Below, one piece after another: positions 1 to 6,292 of a DNA stretch of 7,323 bases. The notes under the pieces were generated by a model. It was not told the DNA's origin. It saw nothing but the letters and a program-made list of their open reading frames with translations, and searched no databases. Position numbers and translations under genes: made by a program. The stretch covers positions 1 through 7,323 of the forward strand of contig JBDTCS010000280.1 in NCBI GenBank assembly GCA_039923455.1, read 5' to 3'. Source of the stretch: JBDTCS01 sp039923455. Its GTDB lineage: Bacteria; Bacteroidota; Ignavibacteria; Palsa-1295. Each line of letters begins with the position of its first letter. The first letter of the stretch is position 1.

Positions 1-20
1 TTGGTAATCGCGAATAGGTA

Positions 21-893
21 CTAACCAATGCGAAACGCTCGCATGCTCATCGATGCTTCGACACCTTCGAAGGTATAATTGATCGGTTCGTTCTTTTCAG
101 CAAGTCCGAGTGCGTAGATCATTGGTACGTAATGATCGACCGTCGGAACCGATAGTTTTGCTGCGGAACCTTGCTTTTCGAAGTCGATCAGACTCTGAAA
201 ATCTCTTGCGTCGATACGTTCTTTCACATACGTATCAAACTCGACTGCCCAATCGTAGGCCTTCACCTCCGGATTTTCAAAGTACATACGAAGATTGTGT
301 ACGATGTTGCCACTGCCGATGATGAGGACACCTTTGTTGCGAAGTGCACCAAGTTTTTTGGCCAGATCAAAATGATATTGCATTGGCTGATGATAATCGA
401 TGCTCAGTTGAAATACCGGAATGTTGGCTTCGGGGTAGAGGTGCGTAAGGATCGACCACGCACCGTGATCGAGTCCCCAATCCATATCCTCTCGAACTTC
501 CGTTGCAAGTTTCGGCACTTCACGAGCGATCTCTGGTGCCCCTGGGGCAGGATACTTCACATCGAAGAGCGCCTGGGGGAATCCACCGAAATCGTGAATC
601 GTCTCTGGCTTCGGATTTACATTGACGAACGTACCGTGTGTCAACCAATGCGCCGACACGATTAGAATCGCCTTCGGTGGTGCACCGACGCTCTTGCTCA
701 TCGCCGCAAGACTATGCGCGAATGGATTATCAAGAATCGCATTCATCGGATTACCGTGACCGATAAAAAATACCGGCATCCGCTCAGTTTTCGCGAGTGG
801 ATTCGTAAGCTCTGAAAGATTCTTAAGCGTCATAGAACGTCCCCCTAATGGAAGCAATGCGAAGGCTTTTAGTATATCTCTGCGTTGAAACAT
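21..893 (-). CDS. ygiD: LigB-type extradiol dioxygenase, YgiD/4,5-DOPA dioxygenase group
   Basis: The 290-residue product matches the class III (LigB-fold) extradiol dioxygenases annotated as 4,5-DOPA dioxygenase. These single-domain enzymes open catechol-type rings with a metal held by histidines. Seen in the sequence: GHGNPM near the N-terminus (H46), SAHWLTHG (H82, H86), LDHGAW (H143), GSGNIVHN (H199) and VDHYVP (H254). H46, H82 and H199 are the probable metal ligands by family analogy. I chose the ATG at 893. It begins MFQRRDILK and is followed by a short hydrophobic run (AFALLPLGG), which resembles a twin-arginine signal. A TTG at 938 would add 15 residues but has no support. No Shine-Dalgarno precedes 893. 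The N-terminal extension of about 35 residues before the catalytic core suggests export or membrane association, but no clear cleavage site is visible. The gene is third in a co-directional run after EthD and crotonase genes, 58 nt after the latter. The family is secure; the physiological substrate is unknown. Confidence 0.9.
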   Translation of the reverse strand: MFQRRDILKAFALLPLGGRSMTLKNLSELTNPLAKTERMPVFFIGHGNPMNAILDNPFAHSLAAMSKSVGAPPKAILIVSAHWLTHGTFVNVNPKPETIHDFGGFPQALFDVKYPAPGAPEIAREVPKLATEVREDMDWGLDHGAWSILTHLYPEANIPVFQLSIDYHQPMQYHFDLAKKLGALRNKGVLIIGSGNIVHNLRMYFENPEVKAYDWAVEFDTYVKERIDARDFQSLIDFEKQGSAAKLSVPTVDHYVPMIYALGLAEKNEPINYTFEGVEASMSMRAFRIG

Positions 894-936
894 TGCTTGT
901 TGTAACGAAGGAATGATCCGAAAGTTACAAACGCCC

Positions 937-963
937 AAAAAGGGTGGGGAATCAGCCCTTTTT
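937..963 (-). terminator. Weak terminator-like hairpin at the 3' end of the crotonase gene
   Basis: The arms AAAAAGGG (937-944) and CCCTTTTT (956-963) are perfectly complementary around an 11-nt loop, and the structure overlaps the crotonase stop codon (952-954). Read on the minus strand it is GGG, loop, CCCTTTTT, so it ends in a U-tract like a weak intrinsic terminator. The stem has only three GC pairs. An 8-bp inverted repeat is expected once or twice in a window of this size, so only position and the T-run support the call. If real, it would partly separate the dioxygenase gene from the genes upstream. Confidence 0.35.
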
Positions 964-1812
964 CTTACGAATCTTTTTGTAATTGACGGGACGCTTTTCG
1001 TTAAAAGCGCTTATGCCTTCGGCAACCTCCTCAGAAAGATTGTGAATGCTGAGCCAATCGCGAGCATGGCCGATCGTCATGTGCCAACTAAAATCTTTCC
1101 AGAAATTCAGATTCTGCTTTGTATAGCGTAAGCATTCCGGAAGCTTGTTGTATAATTTTTCGCAAAGTCTAAGGACGGCTCGGTCGAGATCTTCTTTCGG
1201 AACAACCTCATTCACGAGTCCCCATTCGAGTGCTTTCTGTGCGGGGATATCTTCGCAAAGGAAGAGTATCTCTCTTGCACGACGTTCGCCAACCATGATC
1301 GGTAGCCACTGTGCCGCACCTGCCGCAGCGACGCTGCCTCGTGCAGCACCGACTTGCTTAATGATAATGTGATCGGATGCGATAGCCAAATCGCACGATA
1401 GATTTAGCTCATTGCCACCACCAACGACCATGCCGTTCAACTTCGCGATAGTCGGCTTGCCGATGTTGCGTAAGCGTTCGTGCATCTCGATAAAGACGCC
1501 CATCCACTTATAATAATCGTTTGGATTATTGAGGAAAAACTCCTCTTGCTCAATGAGATCAGCGCCGGTCGAAAAAGCTCGCTCACCGGCACCGGTTATC
1601 ACAAGCACCGCGATCGCATCATCCCACGCCACATCTTCAAAGGCAACCATCATCTCTCGAAGGGTGGTCAAGTTCAGACAGTTGAGTACTTCCGGACGAT
1701 TGATCGTCAATGTAGCGATGTAATCATTCTTTTCATATATGATATGCGAGAAATCATACGTCCGTTTTTCTTCGTAGGGATTCAGCTCTTGTGGTGTCCG
1801 AGTGCGCGCCAT
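952..1812 (-). CDS. Crotonase-superfamily enoyl-CoA hydratase/isomerase-like protein (MenB/BadI-like active site)
   Basis: The 286-residue product is a full-length member of the crotonase superfamily, which acts on acyl-CoA thioesters in the cytoplasm. Visible landmarks are LTINRPEVLN (35-44), the oxyanion-hole segment FSTGADL (80-86), KLNGMVVGGGNEL (124-136), CDLAIAS (140-146) and a helical C-terminal region. E135 in GGGNE matches the first catalytic glutamate of classical enoyl-CoA hydratase. At the second glutamate position the sequence is QVGAARGS (153-160), so the acid is absent, as in naphthoyl-CoA synthase (MenB) and the ring hydrolase BadI. The aspartate that MenB carries just after its GS is also missing: here GSVAAAG. 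A plain hydratase is therefore unlikely; a hydrolase, lyase or unusual isomerase is possible. The C-terminus is lysine-rich. The ATG at 1812 has no Shine-Dalgarno. The gene starts 45 nt after the EthD gene and is probably cotranscribed with it. The substrate is unknown. Confidence 0.88.
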   Translation of the reverse strand: MARTRTPQELNPYEEKRTYDFSHIIYEKNDYIATLTINRPEVLNCLNLTTLREMMVAFEDVAWDDAIAVLVITGAGERAFSTGADLIEQEEFFLNNPNDYYKWMGVFIEMHERLRNIGKPTIAKLNGMVVGGGNELNLSCDLAIASDHIIIKQVGAARGSVAAAGAAQWLPIMVGERRAREILFLCEDIPAQKALEWGLVNEVVPKEDLDRAVLRLCEKLYNKLPECLRYTKQNLNFWKDFSWHMTIGHARDWLSIHNLSEEVAEGISAFNEKRPVNYKKIRKKKG

Positions 1813-1857
1813 TGTAAGTGTGATGTGTTGAGATGGAAATTCTAAAACGTGATCTGA

Positions 1858-2187
1858 CTATGCGATTGTGATCGATTCGACTTCACCGATGACCATCGAG
1901 ACGAGTGGTCCGGCAAAGCCCATAAGATCTTTTGCCGCGGCCTTTCCGCCTGGTGATCGCATCGAGTTATCGAGCGCAGCACGGTCGTCAAAATACATTG
2001 TGCAGATCAAGTGCGGTGTTTCTTGCAACATGCTCGTCGCAGGTGTGATCATCTTTGCGTTGCGCGTGATCTCGACTTTGCGAAGCCCTTCCATCTGCTT
2101 GACGAGCGGTGTATGAATGTCATCGTAGTGTGCGTCAAAACTCGTGGTGTCTTCGGATGTTTTGTAAAATGCTGTAAGTGATACCAT
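1858..2187 (-). CDS. EthD-domain protein
   Basis: The 109-residue product fits the EthD family, small ferredoxin-like alpha+beta-barrel proteins of about 100 residues. The founder was required for ethyl tert-butyl ether degradation in Rhodococcus, but the biochemical role of most members is unknown. Seen here: the opening strand MVSLTAFYKT, the signature DAHYDDIHTPL (18-28, with H20 and H25), GLRKVEITR (34-42), the second-half strand HLICTMYFDD (59-68), and the closing GPLVSMVIGEVESI (93-106), typical of the family's last strand. Length is full and there is one domain, so dimerisation is expected as in related dimeric barrels. The ATG at 2187 lies 36 nt downstream of a candidate promoter. It is followed after 45 nt by the crotonase gene on the same strand, which suggests a shared operon and possibly a role in catabolism of a cyclic or ether-like compound. 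The function is inferred from context only. Confidence 0.85.
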   Translation of the reverse strand: MVSLTAFYKTSEDTTSFDAHYDDIHTPLVKQMEGLRKVEITRNAKMITPATSMLQETPHLICTMYFDDRAALDNSMRSPGGKAAAKDLMGFAGPLVSMVIGEVESITIA

Positions 2188-2222
2188 GCAATAATTGGAA
2201 AATTATTTCGTGTTGTTGTTTG

Positions 2223-2252
2223 CAAATTTAAGAAGAGAACGGAGAGCTGAAA
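2223..2252 (-). promoter_or_regulatory. Candidate Bacteroidota-type promoter for the EthD-crotonase genes
   Basis: On the minus strand TAAATTTG (2230 down to 2223) matches the -7 box TAnnTTTG used by the primary sigma factor of Bacteroidota. TTTC (2252 down to 2249) sits 18 nt upstream, one mismatch from the -33 box TTTG. The expected start would leave a leader of roughly 30 nt before the ATG at 2187. About three or four TAnnTTTG matches are expected by chance in this window on both strands. The support is the position, in a gap just before the first gene of a run. Confidence 0.35.
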
Positions 2253-2286
2253 CGGAATCTGAGGGAGGAGGGAAGTGCACCCTGAC

Positions 2287-2322
2287 GAAGCTTCCTCACA
2301 CCTTCGTGATGGAGGAAGCTTC
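2287..2322 (-). terminator. Strong hairpin between the DUF3467 and EthD genes, probable terminator
   Basis: GAAGCTTCCTC (2287-2297) and GAGGAAGCTTC (2312-2322) form a perfect 11-bp stem around a 14-nt loop, which can itself pair CAC with GTG (2299-2301 and 2306-2308). It lies 24 nt after the stop codon of the DUF3467 gene and well upstream of the EthD start. An 11-bp repeat at this spacing is not expected by chance in a window of this length. Neither strand has a T-run after the stem. It may be a terminator without a U-tract or a structure that protects the mRNA 3' end. Confidence 0.55.
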
Positions 2323-2346
2323 TCAACATAAATAATCGCGTGGACT

Positions 2347-2715
2347 TTAGTGTACCTTGTCGCCCCCAGTCCCACCGGTGCCGCCTGTGTTACCGGAGCC
2401 GGTGCGAAATCCGAACGGATGATCGTTCTGTCCATCGACGCGCACTTCACCGAACTGATTTTCGTAACGCTCCATGTTCTCGCGCATCGCACCCATCAAG
2501 AGCTTCATGTGCGTTGGTGTCATGATGATACGTGAGAGCACACGAGCACGAGGCACACCAGGAGTGACGCGTGTAAAATCAATGATAAACTCCGCAGGGG
2601 AGTGTGTGATGATCGCAAGATTCGAATAAATACCCTCGGCCTCTTTTTCGCCAAGCTCGATCTGGAGCTGCTGCGGCGCGGAGTCAACTTGGTCCTTCGT
2701 GTTAGAATCGCTCAT
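2347..2715 (-). CDS. DUF3467 family protein with Gly/Thr-rich tail
   Basis: The 122-residue product carries a DUF3467 core at about residues 16-87. Family landmarks are QLQIELGEKEAEGIYSNLA (16-34), HSPAEFIIDFTRV (38-50), PGVPRARVLSRIIMTP (52-67) and a final helix ending MERYE (81-85). The family is small, bacterial and of unknown function, so none is assigned. The last part is low-complexity and glycine-rich, with repeated GTGG units (about 106-118), and looks like a disordered tail. The protein is predicted cytoplasmic: no signal peptide or membrane segment is seen. The ATG at 2715 has no Shine-Dalgarno. On the minus strand TAAATTAG lies shortly upstream, one mismatch from TAnnTTTG. The gene lies 123 nt after the TPR lipoprotein gene on the same strand and is followed by a strong hairpin at 2287-2322, so it may be transcribed alone or at the end of a longer message. 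Confidence 0.85.
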   Translation of the reverse strand: MSDSNTKDQVDSAPQQLQIELGEKEAEGIYSNLAIITHSPAEFIIDFTRVTPGVPRARVLSRIIMTPTHMKLLMGAMRENMERYENQFGEVRVDGQNDHPFGFRTGSGNTGGTGGTGGDKVH

Positions 2716-2820
2716 CGGATCGTAGTGTACTAATTTATTAATGGATCTATTTCGGCCTGACCAACGATCAGACCATATAATTCTAAAGTTACTTTTTCGC
2801 TTAGCGTTTTCTCGCTTAAC

Positions 2821-2850
2821 CTTTTAATGCTTAAGCTTTTAATGCTTAAG
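2821..2850. repeat. Perfect 15-bp tandem duplication spanning the TPR gene stop codon
   Basis: CTTTTAATGCTTAAG occurs twice in direct succession (2821-2835 and 2836-2850). The stop codon of the TPR lipoprotein gene (TAA, complement of 2839-2841) lies inside the right-hand copy. On the minus strand each copy reads Leu-Lys-His-stop-Lys in the gene's frame, so the second copy gives a second in-frame stop and the protein end is unchanged. The unit also contains the self-complementary octamer GCTTAAGC at its junctions (2829-2836 and 2844-2851), so the two copies could fold into a hairpin. Confidence 0.9.
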
Positions 2851-4371
2851 CTGATCCGCTTTTTTGTATGCAGCGGCGGCTTCGTCGGCTTTGTTCAGAC
2901 GTGCGTAAGTCTTGCCGAGAAATTCCCAGTACAACGGATCGTTCGCAGCCTCGGTAGATTTCAATGCTTCCATGTCGATGAAGGCCTTCGCTGATTTATC
3001 TTTTTTGTCGAGTACTTCATAGTTATCGATAAGATTTGCGAGCGTATTGAAATCGTTCTTGTTGACGGCATGCAAGCGCTCGAAATAATCAGTCGATTTT
3101 TCCATGCGCTGTTTGATCAAGTCTGCTTTCGGATTTTTCTTTCCTGTTGCAGGATTTGCTTTCTGTTCTGCTGCTGCCCAATTCTTGTACGCAGCAGCAG
3201 TGTTGTAGAGTGCTGATTCATACGCCGGGTCAATCGCGAGTGCCTTATCGTAATTTGCGATAGCACCTTCATAATCATTTGCCTTCAAGAGCAATGTGCC
3301 ATAGGCAACATAGAGTGACTTTGAAGGATGATCTTGCAACAGCTTCTCATATTGTTGCTTCGCTTTTTCGGTACGCTCCAGCTTGAGATAAATATCGGGG
3401 ATAGCGGCAGAAGCGAATTCATCCGCAGGATCAAGACGCTGGATCATAAGCAACATCGGAATCGCTTTCTCCAAATTTTGCGTCATGCCCTCTTTGTCTT
3501 TGGCTTCGAAAGCAGCGAGACCTTTTTGATAATAAAAATTCGCAACAGTCTGGTAGGGAAGTGTCGAAACGCGCAACGGCTGCAAGCCCATCTGCTCGTT
3601 CGATGTAAAGCGCCATCCCATCAGTTGATATGCGTGCGGTGCTTTTGCTTGACGCTCGAAATAGATGTATGCCTCTTTACTCGGATAGACATAGACCATT
3701 GCGCTATCACTGCTCGTAAGTGACACCGTGAGCTTGCGTGCCGGATCACCACCGATTGCTTGCACCACATTCGGTGCCGACATCTTGAGCATGATACCAA
3801 GTGCGACGCCCTGTTCGTGCGATGAGCTCATCTGACGGATTGCATTGTTGTATGTCTCGATCGACTTTGCAGTGTCGCCCGAAGCAAAATATACTTGACC
3901 GAGTACTTCGTACGTCTCGGGTTGTTCCGGAGCGAGCTTCTTTGCAGCTTCAAGAAATCCGATCGCAGCTTTCTGTTGCTCTTTGCTATCGGGATTCTGA
4001 TTGTATGCATCAAGTCCGCCGTTGTAAAGCTGAGCCCAAGTGTTCTGACGAACGTTGTCCACGTCAGCGCGATGTGTGATCGCATAGAGTCGTGCTGTGT
4101 CGATGACTTCAGCGATCTTCTCGTACTTTCTCAGATCATAAAGATTCTGCACATAGAGCGTCCAAGCTTCATCGTCCGATGGATTGCTCTTCAATGCTTG
4201 CAACAATAATTGCTCAGCCTTCGGGTAGTTGCGCTGCTGGCGATAAAGCTTCGCACTCGAAATCTCTGCCGAACCGCAACCCAAAAATTGGATCGATGCT
4301 GTGCAGAAGAAAAGAAAAAATACAAAACGGATCCAGCTGCGAGAACCGGTTTTGTTTGGTGAGGTGGTCAT
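2839..4371 (-). CDS. TPR-repeat lipoprotein
   Basis: The 510-residue product is a tetratricopeptide-repeat protein predicted to be lipid-anchored. The N-terminus has a basic stretch ending SWIR, a hydrophobic segment FVFFLFFCTASIQ (16-28) and FLGC, which fits a type II signal peptide with C32 as the acylated residue. The phenylalanine at -3 makes the lipobox imperfect. TPR-like helix pairs follow at about 33-100 and 128-180. Residues 190-262 are richer in strand-type sequence (KLTVSLTSSDSAMVYVYPS) and match no TPR pattern. More TPRs occupy about 275-400 (for example NDYEGAIANYDKALAIDP) and 430-510. The ATG at 4371 is preferred because AGGA (minus strand, 4381-4378) sits six bases upstream and it places the signal peptide at the N-terminus. 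The frame is open back to 4584, but that extension would bury the signal. Such proteins usually scaffold envelope complexes; no partner is evident here. Confidence 0.85.
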   Translation of the reverse strand: MTTSPNKTGSRSWIRFVFFLFFCTASIQFLGCGSAEISSAKLYRQQRNYPKAEQLLLQALKSNPSDDEAWTLYVQNLYDLRKYEKIAEVIDTARLYAITHRADVDNVRQNTWAQLYNGGLDAYNQNPDSKEQQKAAIGFLEAAKKLAPEQPETYEVLGQVYFASGDTAKSIETYNNAIRQMSSSHEQGVALGIMLKMSAPNVVQAIGGDPARKLTVSLTSSDSAMVYVYPSKEAYIYFERQAKAPHAYQLMGWRFTSNEQMGLQPLRVSTLPYQTVANFYYQKGLAAFEAKDKEGMTQNLEKAIPMLLMIQRLDPADEFASAAIPDIYLKLERTEKAKQQYEKLLQDHPSKSLYVAYGTLLLKANDYEGAIANYDKALAIDPAYESALYNTAAAYKNWAAAEQKANPATGKKNPKADLIKQRMEKSTDYFERLHAVNKNDFNTLANLIDNYEVLDKKDKSAKAFIDMEALKSTEAANDPLYWEFLGKTYARLNKADEAAAAYKKADQLKH

Positions 4372-4711
4372 AGAAAATCCTGCCATTGCGTCTGTGTTTG
4401 AAGCTAAAGTTGGGACTGATTGCATCATAAATTCAGTGCTGGAAAATTTCTTGCTGGACTGGAATTGTTGACTCATCCTGAGTCTCGTCAAATGACTTGG
4501 TGATGGTGTCTTCGTTTTGTAATCAACGCTTCGATCTGTTAAACGCAGCTTTCGGCGCATGTCCCTCCGACTATCGAACAGCAAAAATAGCTCTTTTTGA
4601 GGGGATTCGGCGTAAACCTGCTCGGAGCTATAACTTGGAAACCCGATAAATCGACGAAAGTACCAAGTTTTGGCAGAAGCGTTCGGTGTACGGGGAGGGC
4701 TAACAAGAGGG
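4372..4711. other. Non-coding region upstream of the TPR lipoprotein gene
   Basis: No gene is supported in these 340 bases. The TPR frame stays open across 4372-4584, but the segment is rich in Ser, Thr, Lys and Arg and precedes a good signal peptide with its own AGGA ribosome binding site, so I read it as leader. Also present are a candidate promoter (4582-4616) and a 7-bp inverted repeat AACTTGG/CCAAGTT (4632-4638 and 4663-4669) enclosing CGATAAATCG. Repeats of that size are expected by chance. Confidence 0.5.
4582..4616 (-). promoter_or_regulatory. Candidate promoter for the TPR lipoprotein gene
   Basis: The minus strand reads TATTTTTG (4589 down to 4582), an exact match to TAnnTTTG. TTTA (4616 down to 4613) lies 23 nt upstream as a one-mismatch -33 element, at the long end of the usual spacing. 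Transcription would start near 4575 and leave a leader of about 200 nt before the ATG at 4371. The motif is short and could be chance. Confidence 0.25.
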
Positions 4712-4740
4712 AGGCGATATGGATTTCGTCCATATCGCCT
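4712..4740 (-). terminator. Strong hairpin downstream of the aminopeptidase gene, probable terminator
   Basis: AGGCGATATGGA (4712-4723) and TCCATATCGCCT (4729-4740) form a perfect 12-bp stem around a 5-nt loop, CGAAA on the minus strand. It lies 37 nt past the aminopeptidase stop codon (4778-4780). A 12-bp perfect hairpin is very unlikely by chance. The minus strand continues with a pyrimidine-rich run (CTCCCTCTTGTT) rather than a clean U-tract. It probably ends or protects the pepA transcript and insulates the TPR gene. Confidence 0.6.
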
Positions 4741-4777
4741 TAATTTTCAAATTCGACAATCAGCTTATGAATCCCCC

Positions 4778-6292
4778 TTAGGCTGATTCTGCCTTGAGCA
4801 TCTGTGTCAAGAGTCTCACGCCAACTCCCGTGCCACCCTTTGGAATGTAATCGGAGGCTGCCTCGCTGCGTGCGGTGCCTGCGATATCCAAATGGATCCA
4901 AGGATAATCGGTGAACTTCTTGAGGAACAACGCCGCTGTGATCGACCCAGCCCAACGACCGCCGACATTCTTCACATCCGCAACATCCGACTTGATCAAG
5001 TCCTCATACTCTTCATAGATCGGAAGTTCGCAAACGCGCTCGTAGGTCTCGTTGCCAAAATGGGAAAGTCGTTGCTTCATGTGCTCGTCGTTCCCCATCA
5101 TGGCCGTCGTAACATGGCCAAGTGCAACTACGCACGCACCTGTGAGTGTCGCAAGATCAATAACGGACTTCGGATTGTAACGCTGCGCCCAGATTAGCGC
5201 ATCGGCAAGCACGAGACGACCTTCGGCATCTGTGTTGTCGATTTCTGCGGATACACCATTCGGATAAGTGATGATATCACCGGGACGCATTGCCGAACCT
5301 GATGGCATATTCTCGGCACTCGCGACAAGTCCGATCAAATTTACAGGAAGCTTCAGATCTGCGGCAGCTCTGAGCGTTGCAATTACGGTTGCTGCACCCG
5401 ACATATCGCTCTTCATATCACCCATGCCCGCAGCCGGTTTGATCGAGATACCACCGGTGTCGAAGGTGATACCCTTGCCGACCAACACGTACGGACGGTC
5501 GCTTTTTTTCTTTGCACCATTATACTCCAGCACGATGAAGCGAGCTTCGCGTTCGCTGCCTTTGTTTACGGTGTAGGTACCGATGATGTTATTCTTCAGA
5601 ATCTCTTTTGGTCCGAGTGCCGTAACTTTCACACCCGACTTTTTGCCCATTTGCTTCGCCCAATTCGCGAGCACTTCGGGGTACTTGTTATTCGAGGGCT
5701 CGTTCTCCATATCGCGAGCGAAGTTCGTTGCGTTGCAAATGATCTCCATCTCGGCGATCGCCTTCTTGACTTCAGCAACAGTCGAGGTAGGGAACTCGCC
5801 GTCATCGGTGAGGATCGTGACGCTCTCAAGCTTTGTCTTAGTCGGATCTTTCTTGAAAAATTTATCGAACTTATAAAGTCCGAGTAGCACACCTTCGGTG
5901 ATCGCACCAGCGACATCGGCATCCGTCTTGCCTTCGACACTCGGAAGATAGATCGCAACCGACTTGGCTTTGAAATCTTGTACCTTCTTCGCCATACGCG
6001 CTGCAGAGCGTCGCACGGTTTCGATCGTTACTTTTTCACGCTTGCCTAATCCGATGAGGATGACACGCTTCGCGATTGCCTCGCCTTTTACTGGATAGAG
6101 CGTGATAGCTTCATCCTTCTTGCCGGTCATATCGCCGGAAGTGAGCAGTGTATTCGAAGCGTTGAATAGCGGCGAACCTTTGCCATAATATTCCTGCTTG
6201 CTTGCAATCCACGATTTATCTTCCACTTGGAAAAAAGCAAGAGCATCTGACTTAACTGTCTTCCAGTTCGCTTTCTGAACGGTAATTTTCAT
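4778..6292 (-). CDS. pepA: Leucyl aminopeptidase, peptidase family M17
   Basis: The 504-residue product is a complete cytosolic M17 leucyl aminopeptidase, a two-metal hexameric enzyme that removes N-terminal residues from peptides. The N-terminal domain covers roughly 1-150 and the catalytic domain about 180-500. The signature NTDAEGRL is present at 353-360. Metal and catalytic residues are all in place: K273 and D278 in VGKGITFD, K285 in GISIKP, D296 in MKSDMSG, D355 and E357, and R359. They sit exactly three residues later than in E. coli PepA as I recall its numbering, and the length is almost the same. The ATG at 6292 gives the usual family N-terminus and lacks a Shine-Dalgarno. A 7-bp inverted repeat (4758-4764 and 4782-4788) overlaps the gene end, then comes the 12-bp hairpin at 4712-4740. 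The gene stands alone, with long non-coding stretches on both sides. Whether this protein also binds DNA, as E. coli PepA does, cannot be told from the sequence. Confidence 0.97.
   Translation of the reverse strand: MKITVQKANWKTVKSDALAFFQVEDKSWIASKQEYYGKGSPLFNASNTLLTSGDMTGKKDEAITLYPVKGEAIAKRVILIGLGKREKVTIETVRRSAARMAKKVQDFKAKSVAIYLPSVEGKTDADVAGAITEGVLLGLYKFDKFFKKDPTKTKLESVTILTDDGEFPTSTVAEVKKAIAEMEIICNATNFARDMENEPSNNKYPEVLANWAKQMGKKSGVKVTALGPKEILKNNIIGTYTVNKGSEREARFIVLEYNGAKKKSDRPYVLVGKGITFDTGGISIKPAAGMGDMKSDMSGAATVIATLRAAADLKLPVNLIGLVASAENMPSGSAMRPGDIITYPNGVSAEIDNTDAEGRLVLADALIWAQRYNPKSVIDLATLTGACVVALGHVTTAMMGNDEHMKQRLSHFGNETYERVCELPIYEEYEDLIKSDVADVKNVGGRWAGSITAALFLKKFTDYPWIHLDIAGTARSEAASDYIPKGGTGVGVRLLTQMLKAESA

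Noticed and set aside
900..930. Inverted repeat TTGTAAC/GTTACAA (17-nt spacer) just upstream of the dioxygenase start, a possible operator.
   Set aside because: About ten 7-bp inverted repeats with spacers under 25 nt are expected by chance in a window this long, and no regulator gene is nearby.
2049..2492. Minus-strand open frame of 147 codons covering parts of the EthD and DUF3467 genes and the gap between them.
   Set aside because: It is in a different frame from both well-supported genes, crosses the 11-bp hairpin, and its product is arginine- and serine-rich with no family resemblance.
4372..4584. 71-residue N-terminal extension of the TPR protein from an ATG at 4584.
   Set aside because: It would bury a clear lipoprotein signal peptide, while the ATG at 4371 has AGGA six bases upstream. 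The extension also overlaps a candidate promoter.
4632..4669. Inverted repeat AACTTGG/CCAAGTT enclosing CGATAAATCG, a possible operator or RNA element.
   Set aside because: The arms are short and the spacing of 24 nt is unremarkable. I noted it only within the gap entry.
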